Origin: Amoebophrya sp. A120
Lineage: Eukaryota > Sar > Dinophyceae > Syndiniales > Amoebophryaceae
Reading direction: 5' to 3'
Assembly (NCBI GenBank): GCA_905178155.1
Contig: CAJINV010000016.1
Span: 124,001 to 188,000, forward strand
Length of the DNA stretch: 64,000 nt
Below the pieces are notes generated by a model. It saw only the letters and a list, made by a program, of their open reading frames with translations, was not told where the DNA came from and searched no databases. Shown here in pieces: positions 11,205 through 22,742 of this stretch. A program made the position numbers and the translations under genes. The stretch's first letter is position 1. Each line of letters starts with the position of its first letter.

Positions 11205-14200
11205 TTATTTCCCACCACTACAGTCGATTCCATTTTCCATCTGCTGAAGATGTTTTTCCGATACCGACAGCCTAAGCACCGGGAGCCAGTTTTTACCTTT
11301 CGCGGCTTCGGTATGGGTGTGCCAGGATTGAAATCGACAAACGTGAAATAACTTGCAATGCATAAAATGGATTAAAGTTGTGACCCAGTTTCCAAGTGGC
11401 GCATGACATAAACAGACTGTGCTACTGCGGGCGAGACATTGCGTATCAGGTGAATTGATCAACCCGAAGACGCCGCCTCCCCGGGCCCTACGGACCTGGC
11501 ACTCCCAACTACAAATTTGGGTAGAACCGAAATCCAGGTTGCCATGGTGTTTGGGTAAGGGCGACGCCTTTTGTCATGCTACTTGAGCAGCTCAGTTTCT
11601 TTTTCTACCCCTCAACAGGCTTGCAATTTGCCTCACTTGCCTACTCTGGAACACAGGCACTTTCTTTGTGGGCTGCATTTTATGCATGGCAAACTATCAA
11701 CATCAACTCTGACAATTTCAATCCTGACTCTCCCATATTCGGTTTCCGAGTGCCCAGTCACTGATGTGGCTGAGAGTGAACGATGGACGAGGTGCGGCAC
11801 TCTTGGGTGATCCATACCCGCCCCGCCTTTGCCATAGAGTCCCTGGAAATTCCGAATGAACTTGTCTCTGTATGATTGTATTTTGCGAAGGTCCTCTATC
11901 GTGAGAAAAAAGCGTAATACGGTTACACACTCTGATAGGAGAGGACAAGTAAGACAGACCACCTCTGTCATGGAAGACCAGAAAATAATGCTTGCCAACC
12001 TCATTTCATGATGCGTGTTTTCCCTTATAGTCCTCTGCTCATCTACTTCACAGGTTTTCTTTGGCATGCCGAGCAAGAACTTTGTGATGCAGGAAGTCCA
12101 ACTACAAATGTGTAACTGTTACAGCACTTTTATCCTGTGATATCCTCTTCTGTGCGTTCGCGCTGAGGTTTCTTCTCCAACGAGCACACCAGACGGAACA
12201 GCATCGGCTGTTCTTCAAACCGCGTCTGCTGCATTTTGGGCTCTAACGTTTGCTCGATGTAAGTTTTTCCATTTTTCGGATTCGAAAACTCTGTGGCGGA
12301 GTTCCCAACGCTCCGACCTGTCAGATTCGTCCACCAGCGCGATTTCACATATCAAAAGGAAAAATCCCCCCTCCCCATATTGACGAGGCACGTTTTTGAA
12401 AATTTGCGTTGCTGATTTGTGATCACGAATCGTCTCTGTGTTGTATGAAGGCAACTCCACAGGCTCCGCCGCATTCTTTAGGCGGTTTGTCATGCTGTTG
12501 CACCTACAGCGTAGACGTCTATCATGCGAAGCGCCTAGGCCAAAACCTGTCTACTCAGGCTTGATATGGGCCTGCAGTCCTCGCCAGCAAGACAAATCTG
12601 ATTTGTGTACACAAATCCAGCATCAGAAACTTCGTTTTGATATGGGGCGGGGGCTTTTTTCACTTTGATATCACACTCACATTCACCACCTTCTGGTCTT
12701 GCGTTGAAAAGGCCTCGAGCAGCTTGTTGACGAAAGTTTGGCAATTATTTCCACCGGGTGCGAGGGCACTGTAGTTCGTGTGATCGAAGCCAATTGCATC
12801 GGCGACCTCGAGAGCGAGCTTCCTCACATCCTCCAGGGATGTAAATCCCTTCGCCTGTATCTCAAAATCCGGCATAGGCTCCTCTTCGGGATCTCGATTT
12901 TTGAGTGCGGGATCAGGATTCGAAGGTCCGGGCAGGTTGTGATCACGCAAGAACTTCGGCGTTCCGAGGCGAGTCTTTTCCAACAACTTAGTCGTGCTCT
13001 GCAACTTTATTTCTGCCAACTTCCTCCTTGCGATTGCCGCGCCTCTTTGTCTCAGGAGAGAAGCTTTTCTTGTTAGGCTTTGCAGCAGGCCCTGTTTACT
13101 TACACTTTCCAGTTTTTTCCCAATCTCTTCCTCCTCCTTCGTCGCTTCTTCAATCGTTTCTTCTAAGTCGAGTTTTTTTTTCCAGTTTTTCCCGAACAAA
13201 GACAGCACCTTGAAGCAAACAAGTGACTTCATGGGCGACGGAACTGGGTCCGGTATCCGCAGTGTCATCCCCCCCCAGTATGTGTAGTTTCTCGACAACA
13301 TCTTCGGAACACTTCCCCCGACGAGGTTAGTGTAGAGGGATTTATCATCTTCTTCGGTTTCCGGTTCGCCAGTTGCTAAGCCTGTTGCCACAAACCCGTC
13401 ATGATACATAGCTGCGAAAAAGCGGAAGTCGTCTTCCCAGAGTATTTCTGTTTCAGATGATTCAGAGTAAATTTCCGGGCCACCGCCCGCATTATATTCG
13501 ACTACGATATCTGCAGTTGCCCCCGGTAGTCGAAAAGTGACGAAGTAGTGCTCGATCGGTATCTGTATCAATGTGACAAAAATGCGCCCACTTTCGCACA
13601 TGCAAGTCACGCACTGACTCGCAACAGAGCTTCTGGATGCGAGGATAGTGCTCGTTTATCAAGAAACCTCATCTACTCTCAACTCCGTCTATTTACTTTC
13701 TGAGGCCCGAGCCCGAGCGCGACACTCCCACGAGCCACGGTGTTGCGGCCTGCCACTTTCTACAGTACTGTGTAAAGATAATGGCCCCTTTCGATGTGCA
13801 GCGTCCCGCCTCGCTTTGAAAGTGCGGGAAGATGGAACAAATAGCTCAGAGACAGAGAGGCGGTCGCATCTAATCTAAAAACAACCAGTCATCCTGCTCG
13901 CTCACTAAGATGGGAAAATAGACTTGAAACTCTCGAAATTGATTCCACGGCCCTGCCGGTACCACTATGACAAGAAAAAGCCGAAAGTCAGTGGTCTACG
14001 TCTACTAGGTCTATGCACGTAACATATCATCAGGTTGAGAACAGCAGACTGTCTACTGAAAACATTGCTTTGAATCATGGCGAAAGTGGGTGCTGTCGCC
14101 GATGAGCTTTCATCTTCGTAACTCCCGCAATGGAAGCCATGAGACAACGACGAATACGGATTTTCGTCGTGGTCATACCCATCGGTTGCACAGGGGCGGG

Positions 14201-15926
14201 CTGAGGTGATTCAGTAGAATTCCCCGCACCTCCCGGTGCATCAAGCTCCAGCAGGGGAATCACGTGACTCTCAAGGATTTTTTTCCTAAGTTCCAAATAC
14301 TGGAGCTGCTTTTCCTTGTTCTGGAAGCGGCGTTGCTCTGCGTTTTCCCTCATTCGACCATAAGCTTCTTTTGCGCGACCCAGTGCCTGCGCGGCGCGGC
14401 TAGTTGCCCATTGCATGGAGGAGCGCGGAAAAATGTCCAAAAGCGTGGTTGTGTTTGTGGTCTCCGACAAAGCTTTCTGGTCCGGAACACCGCCAGTGAC
14501 GTGCTTTTTCTCCTGCAGCACCACCTGCATAGGGATGAGAAGTTTATGTGTCTTAGTCTTTGTTCGTTGGTATCATGATGATCAGTCGTACAACTATCTT
14601 TCGTTCCTGAATAAAATTGAAGTTCTCCAATTGCACATGCTGCACTGGCAAATTAAGAACATTGGAAATACTTAAGTAAGTAGTGCCTACCGGTGAAGAT
14701 TTTGCCGCCGCGTCCTTGTTGCTGCTCGCCTCCGCAGCTGTTTCAGTTTTGACAGCCTGCGCTTTGTTCGCATTGTCCGCCATGCTCTCGTCCTCACCGA
14801 CTGAGCCAGAGACCAGCGGGTCCTCTAGTACTTGGCGGCCTTCTTGTTGTTTTTCTTGCTCGATGAAAGTGGAGCTCGCGGACGTCGTTCCAGACGCAGC
14901 ATCCTGCTCGCGAGAACCAATCACACCAGTCGCCTCCTCTTGATCAACGTCCTGCTCCCCGTCCTCCAGGCTCGTGGTTCCTGGCGAAACAAGCGCATCG
15001 GTAATATCAGAAAGGTTAAGGTCGGCGCTCGCGTTATGTTCGTCCGTGTTTTGGAGAACGGAGCCCGGCAGCGCCAGCGGCTCCGTCGTGCTGCCGCCGA
15101 GATGATTTTTCCCTTCAGGAGCCGCTGCAGATGAACCAGCCTGCCCCATGATCCACCGGCCCTTGGAACTACCTGCTTTGTGTTGAGGCGAGGCGCCGGG
15201 ATGAAGTTCAGTAGGTGCAGCTGCGCCTCGGGGAGACAACGACGCTGGAGTTGCTGGTGTGGAATATTACCATGAAAAATCCCCCCACCCCATACTCAAA
15301 GGGAGATTTGTATAGCATGATTTGTGATCACAAATCGCGTTGTCATGCTAGAAGGGAAGAGATGCAGACTTCAGACTGAAGTCTGCATCTCTTCCCCCAG
15401 CCAGCACTGACAGTGCTGGCTGGGGTGGGAAAGCTTTGCGTCTTCAGCATGACAGGAAGCAACTGGAAAGGGGAAACAGCATGACAAATTTCCTGCGAAC
15501 GAAGAAACAGCCGCGTCTTTTGGCCTTCTAGCAATACAAGTAGATTTGTGGTCACAAATCAGCATCACAAATTTCCTTTTTGATATGGGGAGGGGGGATT
15601 TTTCGTTTTATTGATATGGAAGCTTCAGAATTCTTCTCCCCACTTCCACTCGTCGTGGAGGAAAATGCTTGCCCGAGATCCCGATCCCACGCTCCTTTCC
15701 CGAAAAGCCGATCCCACACCGCGATTGCGGGTAGAGGGCCATCGCAGGCAAGCAGGCCGAGAAGCATGTTCGTCACCACCGCACGAGGATGAGCGGACGG
15801 GGGCTGCGACGGGGCTTTCCTCTGTGAAAACCGGACAGTACTAGCTCGCAGTCTACTCATCGAGCTGGTAGAAGATGCTCGTCCTGGCGAGGAGATTGAC
15901 TGATGAGGAGTCGTTGGCCTCGTCAT
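11205..15926 (-). CDS. P1: secreted protein with candidate permuted papain-like domain
   Basis: Family member of P2 (17835-21429) and P3 (22743-25937). Start ATG 15926, aligned with the MTRTT starts of its paralogs. A hydrophobic stretch (VVTNMLLGLLACDGPLPAIA) with an AxA-type cleavage site is followed by the family motif WDRLFGKGAWDRDLGQ. A low-complexity region and coiled-coil segment (14075-14524) come next, then a domain opening with IEHYFVTFRLPG and closing with NNCQTF near 12750-13600. The His...Asn-Cys-Gln order recalls permuted papain folds (LRAT, PPPDE), which is inference. Introns: four introners (H, H, J, K), one GT-AG intron at 14525-14690 and one unresolved near 13600-14070. The C-terminus (AAKGKNWLPVLRL) is reached only after removing the K element. 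Substrate and function unknown. Confidence 0.75.
11312..11737. mobile_element. Introner, family K (426 bp)
   Basis: Ends TATGGGTGTGCCAGGATTG and CAATCCTGACTCTCCCATA. Exact TTCGG repeats flank it. Removal joins VTGHSETE to AAKGKNW in frame and supplies the last 30-odd codons of P1. A second inverted pair, TGCATAAAATG and CATTTTATGCA, lies inside. Second longest element in the window and the only K copy. Confidence 0.88.
11897..12142. mobile_element. Introner, family J (246 bp)
   Basis: Ends TATCGTGAGAAAAAAGCG and CACTTTTATCCTGTGATA, both followed inward by a GTTACAC-type block. Exact TCCTC repeats flank it. Removal gives RERTEEDLRKIQSYRDK in frame. P2 is uninterrupted at this site. Confidence 0.88.
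12350..12670. mobile_element. Introner, family H (321 bp)
   Basis: Ends TATCAAAAGGAAAAATCCCC and its inverted partner ending ACTTTGATA. Exact TCACA repeats flank it. Removal gives VVNVSVKSRWWTNLTG in frame. P3 is uninterrupted at this site. Confidence 0.92.
14525..14690 (-). other. Ordinary GT-AG intron of P1
   Basis: Donor CACCG|GTAGGCAC and acceptor CTATGCAG|GTGGTG. P2 has an intron at the same place (20377-20580); P3 has none. No inverted-repeat ends. Confidence 0.75.
15265..15616. mobile_element. Introner, family H (352 bp) with two internal palindromes
   Basis: Ends TATTACCATGAAAAATCCCC and GGGGATTTTTCGTTTTATTGATA. Exact TGGAA repeats flank it. Removal joins NSEAS to TPATPASLSPRG in frame. 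P2 and P3 are uninterrupted here. The centre holds two back-to-back perfect palindromes (15354-15396 and 15395-15425). Confidence 0.93.
15354..15425. repeat. Two adjoining perfect palindromes
   Basis: The first has 20-base arms around a 3-base centre (15354-15373 and 15377-15396). The second has 15-base arms (15395-15409 and 15411-15425) around one base. Both lie in the middle of the family H introner and are absent from the other H copy. Confidence 0.9.
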
Positions 15927-17700
15927 GATTGATTCTTGATTTTTGATTGGGGAAAACAAAAAAAATTCAAGTTTTCAGCTTTTCAAGACTAAACCGAAAT
16001 GGGCGAGTCCCGGTCCATCGAGTTCTGCTTGATGTCACTGTTATTTTTTCTTCTCCGCAAACGATGTGAGCAATCACAATCTTGATTTGTTAAGAATTAT
16101 ATTAACAAACAATTCGACGTGATGCATTGGCACTGGCTTTGTCCCGAAAATAATTCAGATGTTAAAAAATGCCAACCACGACGACACCGACAAGGAAAAC
16201 GACAAATTGACCGCGTACATAAAACCGAAAAAGCTTTTCAATGTCTGAAACCAGAAGTAGCAAAGAACCGATAGTACTGGAATATGAATACTCGCAAAGT
16301 AACGGATGTTGTTGACCGTCGAGAAAATGTAAAAACTGCTCCTGAGTAGAGGATGCATTCAAGAATCATGTTGTCCATGTGACCGATAGAAACACGACGA
16401 TCACGACCGATAACTTCCTGCTTCTGTCGTGATGGTGCGACAGACGGCAATTAGACTGTCAGAACGAGGACCGAAAGCGCTCGCGCTCTACCATGAGGAC
16501 CGAAGAATTATAGAAGTATTTAATATTGGCTGTGCTGCAGCATTTATTTATCGACAGTCGAAGACCTTCACAGCGGAATGGTCTTCAGCATCGACAGCCC
16601 GGGCGAGAAACAAAGATGCTGCAGTAGCGAACCGCGCTTGAAGGTCGATACCAATAGCAATAGCGCGTTTTTTCACAGCGTGTGGACTACTTCTACTAAT
16701 CTTTCAAAAGCTGCAGCAGGTTTGTTCCTGTGAACTATTTCGTTTCGCTATGCTCTAGCTCAAGCTCAGCCCTGCGAAGCGGACCCAGCAGGAGAGCCGG
16801 CTTCTACTTGTTCTTTTGTTTTTTTCTTGAAGAGTAGTAGACCATTGTGATTGATAATTCGATATTTGAGACTTATTTCGGGAAAGGCGGGGGTGGACAC
16901 AGAATAGCAGGAGATGGAGAAAGCAAACACAAAGACTCAAAAAAAAATGGTGAAAAATATTGATGTTACATAGAGAAGCGACAGAGGAAACTCTGTATAG
17001 CGATATGAGGCAAAAGATGAGAAAAAACAAAAGTGCAAGAACTGTCAGTCAATTATGTTGATAGATACTGGTAAAAATGGTAAAAAAAGGTAATACAGCT
17101 CAACGGCGTCATCAAATTCAGATTCGAGCGAGTTCTTTGGCAGGTCGTCGTTGTTTGTTGTAAAAAATGCAAATCGGTATGGCCCTACAAGGTCAGTAAC
17201 AAGCACATCTGATGTGCTTTATATGTATAGCACGCGCTTATAAGTGATAGATTGTGGTGAAGAAAATGCAGATGAAGTCATAAACTAGAATACAGCAAAA
17301 AACGTTTGAAGAAAAGAAAGCTGCCGTGAATGAAAGTCAAAATCTCAATGTCAGCTCGTGCTCGTTAGATATTTCAGATGAAAGTAATAGCTTCTTTATT
17401 TTTTTCAGCAGGCTGGAGGCGTCAATGAGGGCTATTGCAGCTGCTGTTTATTGCCCTTAGTGTTGAGCTTGGGACAAGTACATCATTTACAGTTAGTCAA
17501 TGAGTAGCGATGAAAGCGAGTACATCATATCCGAGGTCGAGGAGTGATAACAGATACGAAAAATCTTTGCCGGCGGTTGCAAATGTTTCATCAGAGCGGA
17601 CAACAAAAAAAAGAAAGCGGAGAAGCGAGATGCTGAAAACAAAAATTTGAAAAAAAAGTCTTCACATGAGAGAGTGTACTTACCTCGCCTACGTAGCGTT
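15927..17700. repeat. P1-P2 spacer: duplicated flanks
   Basis: Positions 16005-16850 match 5735-6790, and about 16860-17750 match 22150-22740, the sequence following P3 on the minus strand. So the spacer is made of a P1 5' flank and a P2 3' flank, both copied elsewhere in the window. No convincing gene inside. Confidence 0.7.
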
Positions 17701-17756
17701 AACAGAAACAGTAAAGATAATTAAAACGCACATATACAAATTGTTCCTCCCCACCG

Positions 17757-17834
17757 TCACTTCCCCAGCGCCGATTCCGCTTTCGGCACGGCTGCAGGCA
17801 CAAAGTCGAGTGCTTTAAGGCCTCCATCTTGCAA
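17757..17834 (-). pseudogene. Former C-terminus of P2 beyond a TAA stop
   Basis: Twenty-five in-frame codons after the P2 stop, ending in TGA at 17757-17759. The last 18 match the C-terminus of P3 (ALDFVPAAVPKMESVLEK) with three changes. A point mutation to TAA is the simplest reading. Confidence 0.7.
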
Positions 17835-20800
17835 TTATTTTTCGTCCTTTTGCTGACCGCCACCTTCTTCCTCGTTGCAAACAATGGTAGCCGCGCCAGC
17901 TCCTGTACTAATTTGTTCGCGGGTCTTTTCATCCAAGCCGGAGCCAAGTGTTCTGCCCAAAAGAAAATTCGTCATCCTCGTGCGTTTCCGAGCCTTAGGA
18001 GTGTTGTCCTTCCCACTTCCTTGCTTTTCTTCTTCCGGCAGTAAGTCTAAATACTGCTTCAACTTACTTCGATTTTGCTCGAATTGGGCTGTGTACTGTG
18101 CGATATCGCTTGCGGTCTCTTTTTTTCGGTCTTCATCATTGTGTCTGTCTTTGGCTGCCAGCTTCTTCAACGAGCACACCAGACGATGCAACAGCTTCTG
18201 CTCCGTCACGAGCTTTTCGCGAATATCGGGCAGCAGCTTCTCGCTTATGTACGCTTCTGCATTGTCCAGATTCGAAAATGTCTTAGCACCCAAGCCGCCT
18301 GGCGACTGACCAGTTAACCGGCGGGAGTGCGCTCTGAAATTCACCTTCTTTTCTTGCGTCCGGGGCTATTGAAAGGAAGACATGTCTGGGTCTGGGAGGA
18401 GAAACAAAAAGAAGTGCTTTACTAAAACAATAAGCGACTGCGACAATAATGTTATACATACATTTTTCACCATTATTATGGGCATCATGATAAGTACGAA
18501 CTTTTTATTGCTTGGTCGGCGCTAAGCAAAATGGTGAGTCGAATCGCGTACGCGTTTATTTCATCTTTCGCTTTCCACACGACTGTATATGAAAATCAAA
18601 ATAAGAATAACTCGAACTCCAGGCAGAAGCATCAAAAGAGCAGCACCCAGACGCCTCAAATTGCAGACACGGAGACGGACCTCCACTCAGACATACTTAG
18701 TTTGCGACCCATAGCACCACGTTGGTGATATCATTGGCAAACGTTTGGCAGTTGTACCCGTAGGGCTGGAACGCACTGTAACCTTCCCTAGTGAAGCCTT
18801 TCCCTCTGGCAACATCGTCCGCGAATTTCGTCACATCGTGCACGTCTTTGAACCCTCGTAGTTGTAGCACAAAGTTGTCCGAAGGTTCTTGGCCCTCGGG
18901 TTTTTTCAGATTGAGCTTCTGTATTAGAGTTTTTGCGTCAGTCACCTGCCTTTGGGCTTTGACGAGCTCCTTGCCTCCATCTTCCATAACCATTCCAAGT
19001 CTCGGTCCTGCGCTCCGCAATTTTTTATCCGCGATACTCCATTTCGTGGCAGCCTTCAGAGCTGTCTCAAGCACTTGCAAACAAACCTTGGACTTCATTC
19101 TTCCGCTGCGGGCCTCGTCGAATCCTAGTTCTTTCAGAACCTGCTTTGTTGTGGGGTCGACCATTTCCTTCGGATAGTCCCCCTCCTCGTAAACATTAAC
19201 ACCAGTTTCCGTCCCTTCGATCCCGCCTCCATATTCTACAACAATCTCCTTGGGTTCGTGTTGCTGTTGGTCCGGTAGTTCGAAGGTAACGTAGTAGTGC
19301 TCTATTGGTATCCCAATTTGTATGGAGGAGAAAGATGGTGTGCTAGCACACCTCAAGCCGCAATTAGGCAGCTTCTTTCGTTGTGTTTTGTTTTCGCGGA
19401 GCTGCACTGTCGACCACAGTGGCAAGAATCCCCAATGAGCTGGTGGTCTGTGCTCGAATTGTTCATGCATCCATGCAAAGGAGAAGTGGCAGACATCATT
19501 TCGCTTGCTTTTGAAAAAACCTCCGAAGGGTGTATAGAAATAACTAACGAAATTTTAAAGAAGCTCTCTCGGCTGGGAGGTGTGCCTGGCACGGGATGTG
19601 CGCTCGTCTGCCATGATACATCCAAGACTTCCAAAATTGAAGCTCCAGTCCACGCCAACGCCATTCAAGTTGAAGCTGTCTACTGAGGCGAAGAGGCACT
19701 TCCTGACACGGAAAAGCGTGGTCTTCTCGCCTTTTTCAGTGGTCTCTTTGTCTTTCCCATCAACGCCAATAACGTGCTTCCGCAGTATGTCCACTCGCTT
19801 TTCCAGCCACTCCCTTTCACGCTTTAGCTTGGCAATTTGCTGTTTTTCGGCCGCGTGGAGACCCTTTCTTCCAACCTTTGCAATCCCTTGTTGTATCTCT
19901 CCTTTTTTGAGATCATCAATGAGCTCACTGCCGACCTCTTTTGCGCCCTTCCACGCCGAGGAATTTACAACTCCCTTTCTCGTCGCTTTGGCGAAGTTTT
20001 TGGCGCCCCGGAGTGCTTCCATAGTTGTCCTGGCCGCAGAGGTAGCTGCTTGTTTTGCTAGGGCCCTCTTGCTGACGGGTAGTTGTGGCAGGGGCCCTGC
20101 TGGTAAGCCGGCCGGCGGAGCACGCTGGCCGTGGTGCAAAACCTGGTGTCGATTTATTTGAGCGAAGGAGGAACTTGTCCCCGACGTACCCTTCTCCATC
20201 TCCGTCACCCCCGGCAGCTTTTTGTTCATGTTCTTCTCCTCGACCTCGTCGCCTTCACCACCTTTCTTCGCGACGAACGAACTGGAAGCGGATGAGGGTG
20301 AGGTTGATGTGGCCACCGATTCTTGATGTTCGGGTTGTGCTGCCGTCGCCGTGTTTGTTTTTTCTTTCAAAACCACCTGCATCAGAAGTGTGGTTTATCT
20401 TTTTCTTGACAGTATCACATTCGTAAACAAGAACAAGAAGTAAAAAAAGGACCTAGAGAGTATCAACACCATCTTCTTTCGTTCATCAATAAAATTGAGG
20501 TTGCGGATCTTCCAATTCATTGCACTTGGTTGCTGCACTGGGAATAGGTGGACATGTAAAAAAATAATAGTTGTTCCTACCGTTGAAGATGATTTTTCCG
20601 CCGCGTCCTTGTTGCTGCTCGTCTCCGCAGCTGTTTCAGTTTTCACAGCCTCCTCTTTGTTCGCACTGTTCACCATGCTCTCCTCACCGACTGAGCCAGA
20701 GACGAGCGGATCGTGAAGATCTTGTTTTTTTTCTTGCGCGATCATGAAAGAGCTTGCTGACGTCGTCCCAGAAGGGTGAGCATCACGTGGACCAGTCGCA

Positions 20801-21429
20801 CCAGCAGTTGTCTCCTCCTGCTGCTGCTGCTCGTCGAGGCTCGTGGTCCCTGGCGAGAGCGGCTCGGCATCCGAAAGATCGGCGCTGGCGTTATTTTCGT
20901 CCTTTTGCAGAGCGGAGCTCGGCGGGGGCTGCGAGTCCTTCTCCATGTTCGACGTCGTGGTCGTGCTGCCGACTTGATTTTCCCCCACGGCCACTCCAGA
21001 CGAACCAGAGCCAGACGCAAAGCGAGCCTTGGAACCCCGGAGCCGGTATTTGTGTTGAGGCGGAGCTACGGGATGAACTTCTTCAGTCGGTGCAGGTGCT
21101 GCTGCGCTCCGGGGAGATAACGACGGCGTGGCAGCTCCAGTGTTCTTCTCCTCGCTTCCACTTGTCGTGGAGGAAAACACCTGCCCGAGATCCCGATCCC
21201 ACGCTCCTTTCCCGAAAAGCCGATCCCACACTGCGATTGCGGGTAGGGGGCCATCGCAGGCGAGCAGGCCAAGGAGCATGTTCGTCACCACAGCACGATG
21301 GGCGGGCGGGGGGTGCGAGGGGACTTTCCGCTGTGAAAAGCGGACAGTAGCTCGCAGTCTCATGGGGCTGGTGGATGTTGCCGGGGAGGACGAGATTGAT
21401 TGATGAGGAGTGGAGGTTGTCCTCGTCAT
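17835..21429 (-). CDS. P2: secreted protein with candidate permuted papain-like domain
   Basis: Closest in layout to P1 and P3. Start ATG 21429 (MTRTTSTPHQ). A hydrophobic segment, the WDRLFGKGAWDRDLGQ motif and a YRLRGSK motif lie in the first exon, followed by a Ser/Thr/Glu-rich stretch. The second exon group (about 19690-20376) encodes a Lys-rich coiled coil. The third holds IEHYYVTFELPD and GYNCQTFAND, the His and Asn-Cys-Gln signatures shared with P1 and P3. Introns: GT-AG at 20377-20580, one unresolved near 19320-19690, and 18366-18720. A TAA at 17837-17835 ends the frame, yet the same frame continues to 17757 with ALDFVPAAVPKAESALGK, almost the P3 C-terminus, so the protein seems shortened by 25 residues. 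Function unknown. Confidence 0.75.
18366..18720 (-). other. P2 intron, probably an eroded family A introner
   Basis: It splits P2 just after NCQTFANDITN; P1 and P3 read through here. The acceptor is CAATAG|CCCCGG and a GTGGTG or GTGCTA donor fits phase 0. Near its ends lie CTCCCAGACCCAGACATGTC and TATGTCTGAGTGG, which resemble the family A core TGTCTGGGTCTGG in inverted orientation, but the TA ends and 5-bp repeats are gone. Confidence 0.5.
20377..20580 (-). other. Ordinary GT-AG intron of P2
   Basis: Donor TCAACG|GTAGGAAC and acceptor GATGCAG|GTGGTT. It matches the P1 intron at 14525-14690 in position and border sequence. Confidence 0.75.
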
Positions 21430-22742
21430 GATTGAAGATGCTGGGGGAAAACAAAAAAAGAAATCAAATCTATGTTTAATCGAGTACAGTGCTCCTTTAT
21501 AATTTCGGGAGGGGATGACGAAAACAGGCAGAGCTCAAAAAACAACTACAATGGATGTAAACTTACATGTATAGTGAAATAATTCTCGGTTGAGTGTGTC
21601 TTCGTGGTCTCAATCTCCTGTGACCACTGCGGTGAAATTTAATTGGAAAAAACTGAAAATACTCGACTAGGACTAGAATCTCGTGATGCATGCTTCAAAC
21701 GGATGTTGATGTCCTAGACGGAACGGATTCTTCAACAAAGCAAAATATCGCTCAAGATGCAATCAATATCAAACTTCTATCCACAGATTTTGTTCTACGC
21801 TCAAGATATTCCAACTGGCATACTGCCTCACCGAGCCGTACGAAAAAGTAAGTAGCCACCGACTCCATCACACCACAAGAACTCAACCGATGTACGTTGT
21901 GTGAAAAATAAGCAATGCAACGATACGTCGTCGACATGAAACACGAATGAGACACACACGACATCAACCGACTTCTACGAAATGAACCGACCAGATTTCA
22001 ATTAGCTCATTCCGAAGTAGAAGTAGAAAATTTAGAAAAAACCGAGGAGAAGATAAAGGCTCAGGAGATTTATTTCGCGGACGGAAAGAACCGATGCAGC
22101 TGCTACAACGACGTCACCGACAGCGAAAGTCAACGAATTTCGGCTGAGGGGGGTGACACATGTCAGAAGAAGATGGAGAAAGCAAACACTACAAAAATGG
22201 TGAAAAATCTTCTTGACGTTAAAGGAGCGACAGAGGAAAATGTGTGTAGCGATGAGAAAAAAAAATATAACATAGCACAAGTACAAGAACCGTCTGTCAG
22301 TGATACATACTGGGAAACTAGAAGAAAGGAAATCTACAGCTCAGCGGCGTCATCAAATACAAATTCAGATTCAAGCGAGTTCTTTAGATGGTTGTTGTTG
22401 TTTGTTCGTAAAAAATGCAAATAGATTAAACTTACTTACTCTCTTTATTTTCAGCAGGCTAGCGTCGATGAACGGCTTTTATTGCCGCTGCTGCGACTCC
22501 TTAGTGTTGACCTTGAGACAAGCACATCCCGTAGCGCCACTTTGAAATGAGCGAAAACAGACACGAAAAATCTTTCTTGCTGGTTACAAATACTTCATCA
22601 GGGCGGAGAACTGAAAAACAAGGCGGAGAAGAAAGATACTGGAAGCAAAATTTGGAAAAAATAGCCCCGGGCGTACGTACTCTTACTCTAGGTCTAACAG
22701 GAACATAAAACTCGCAAAAATAGTACAAGTGCCTCCTCCCCG
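21430..22742. repeat. P2-P3 spacer: duplicated flanks
   Basis: About 21430-22140 matches 25938-26665 (5' flanks of P2 and P3, sharing for example TCAAGATATTCCAACTGGCA). About 22150-22740 matches 16860-17750 (3' flanks of P3 and P2). The spacers therefore duplicated together with the genes. No separate gene seen. Confidence 0.75.

Noticed and set aside
17835-17837. Stop-codon reassignment (known in one Amoebophrya strain) to explain the in-frame TAA in P2
   Set aside because: Long exons in the window (for example 28672-31053) contain no in-frame stops, and genes end with normal stops, so the standard code fits.
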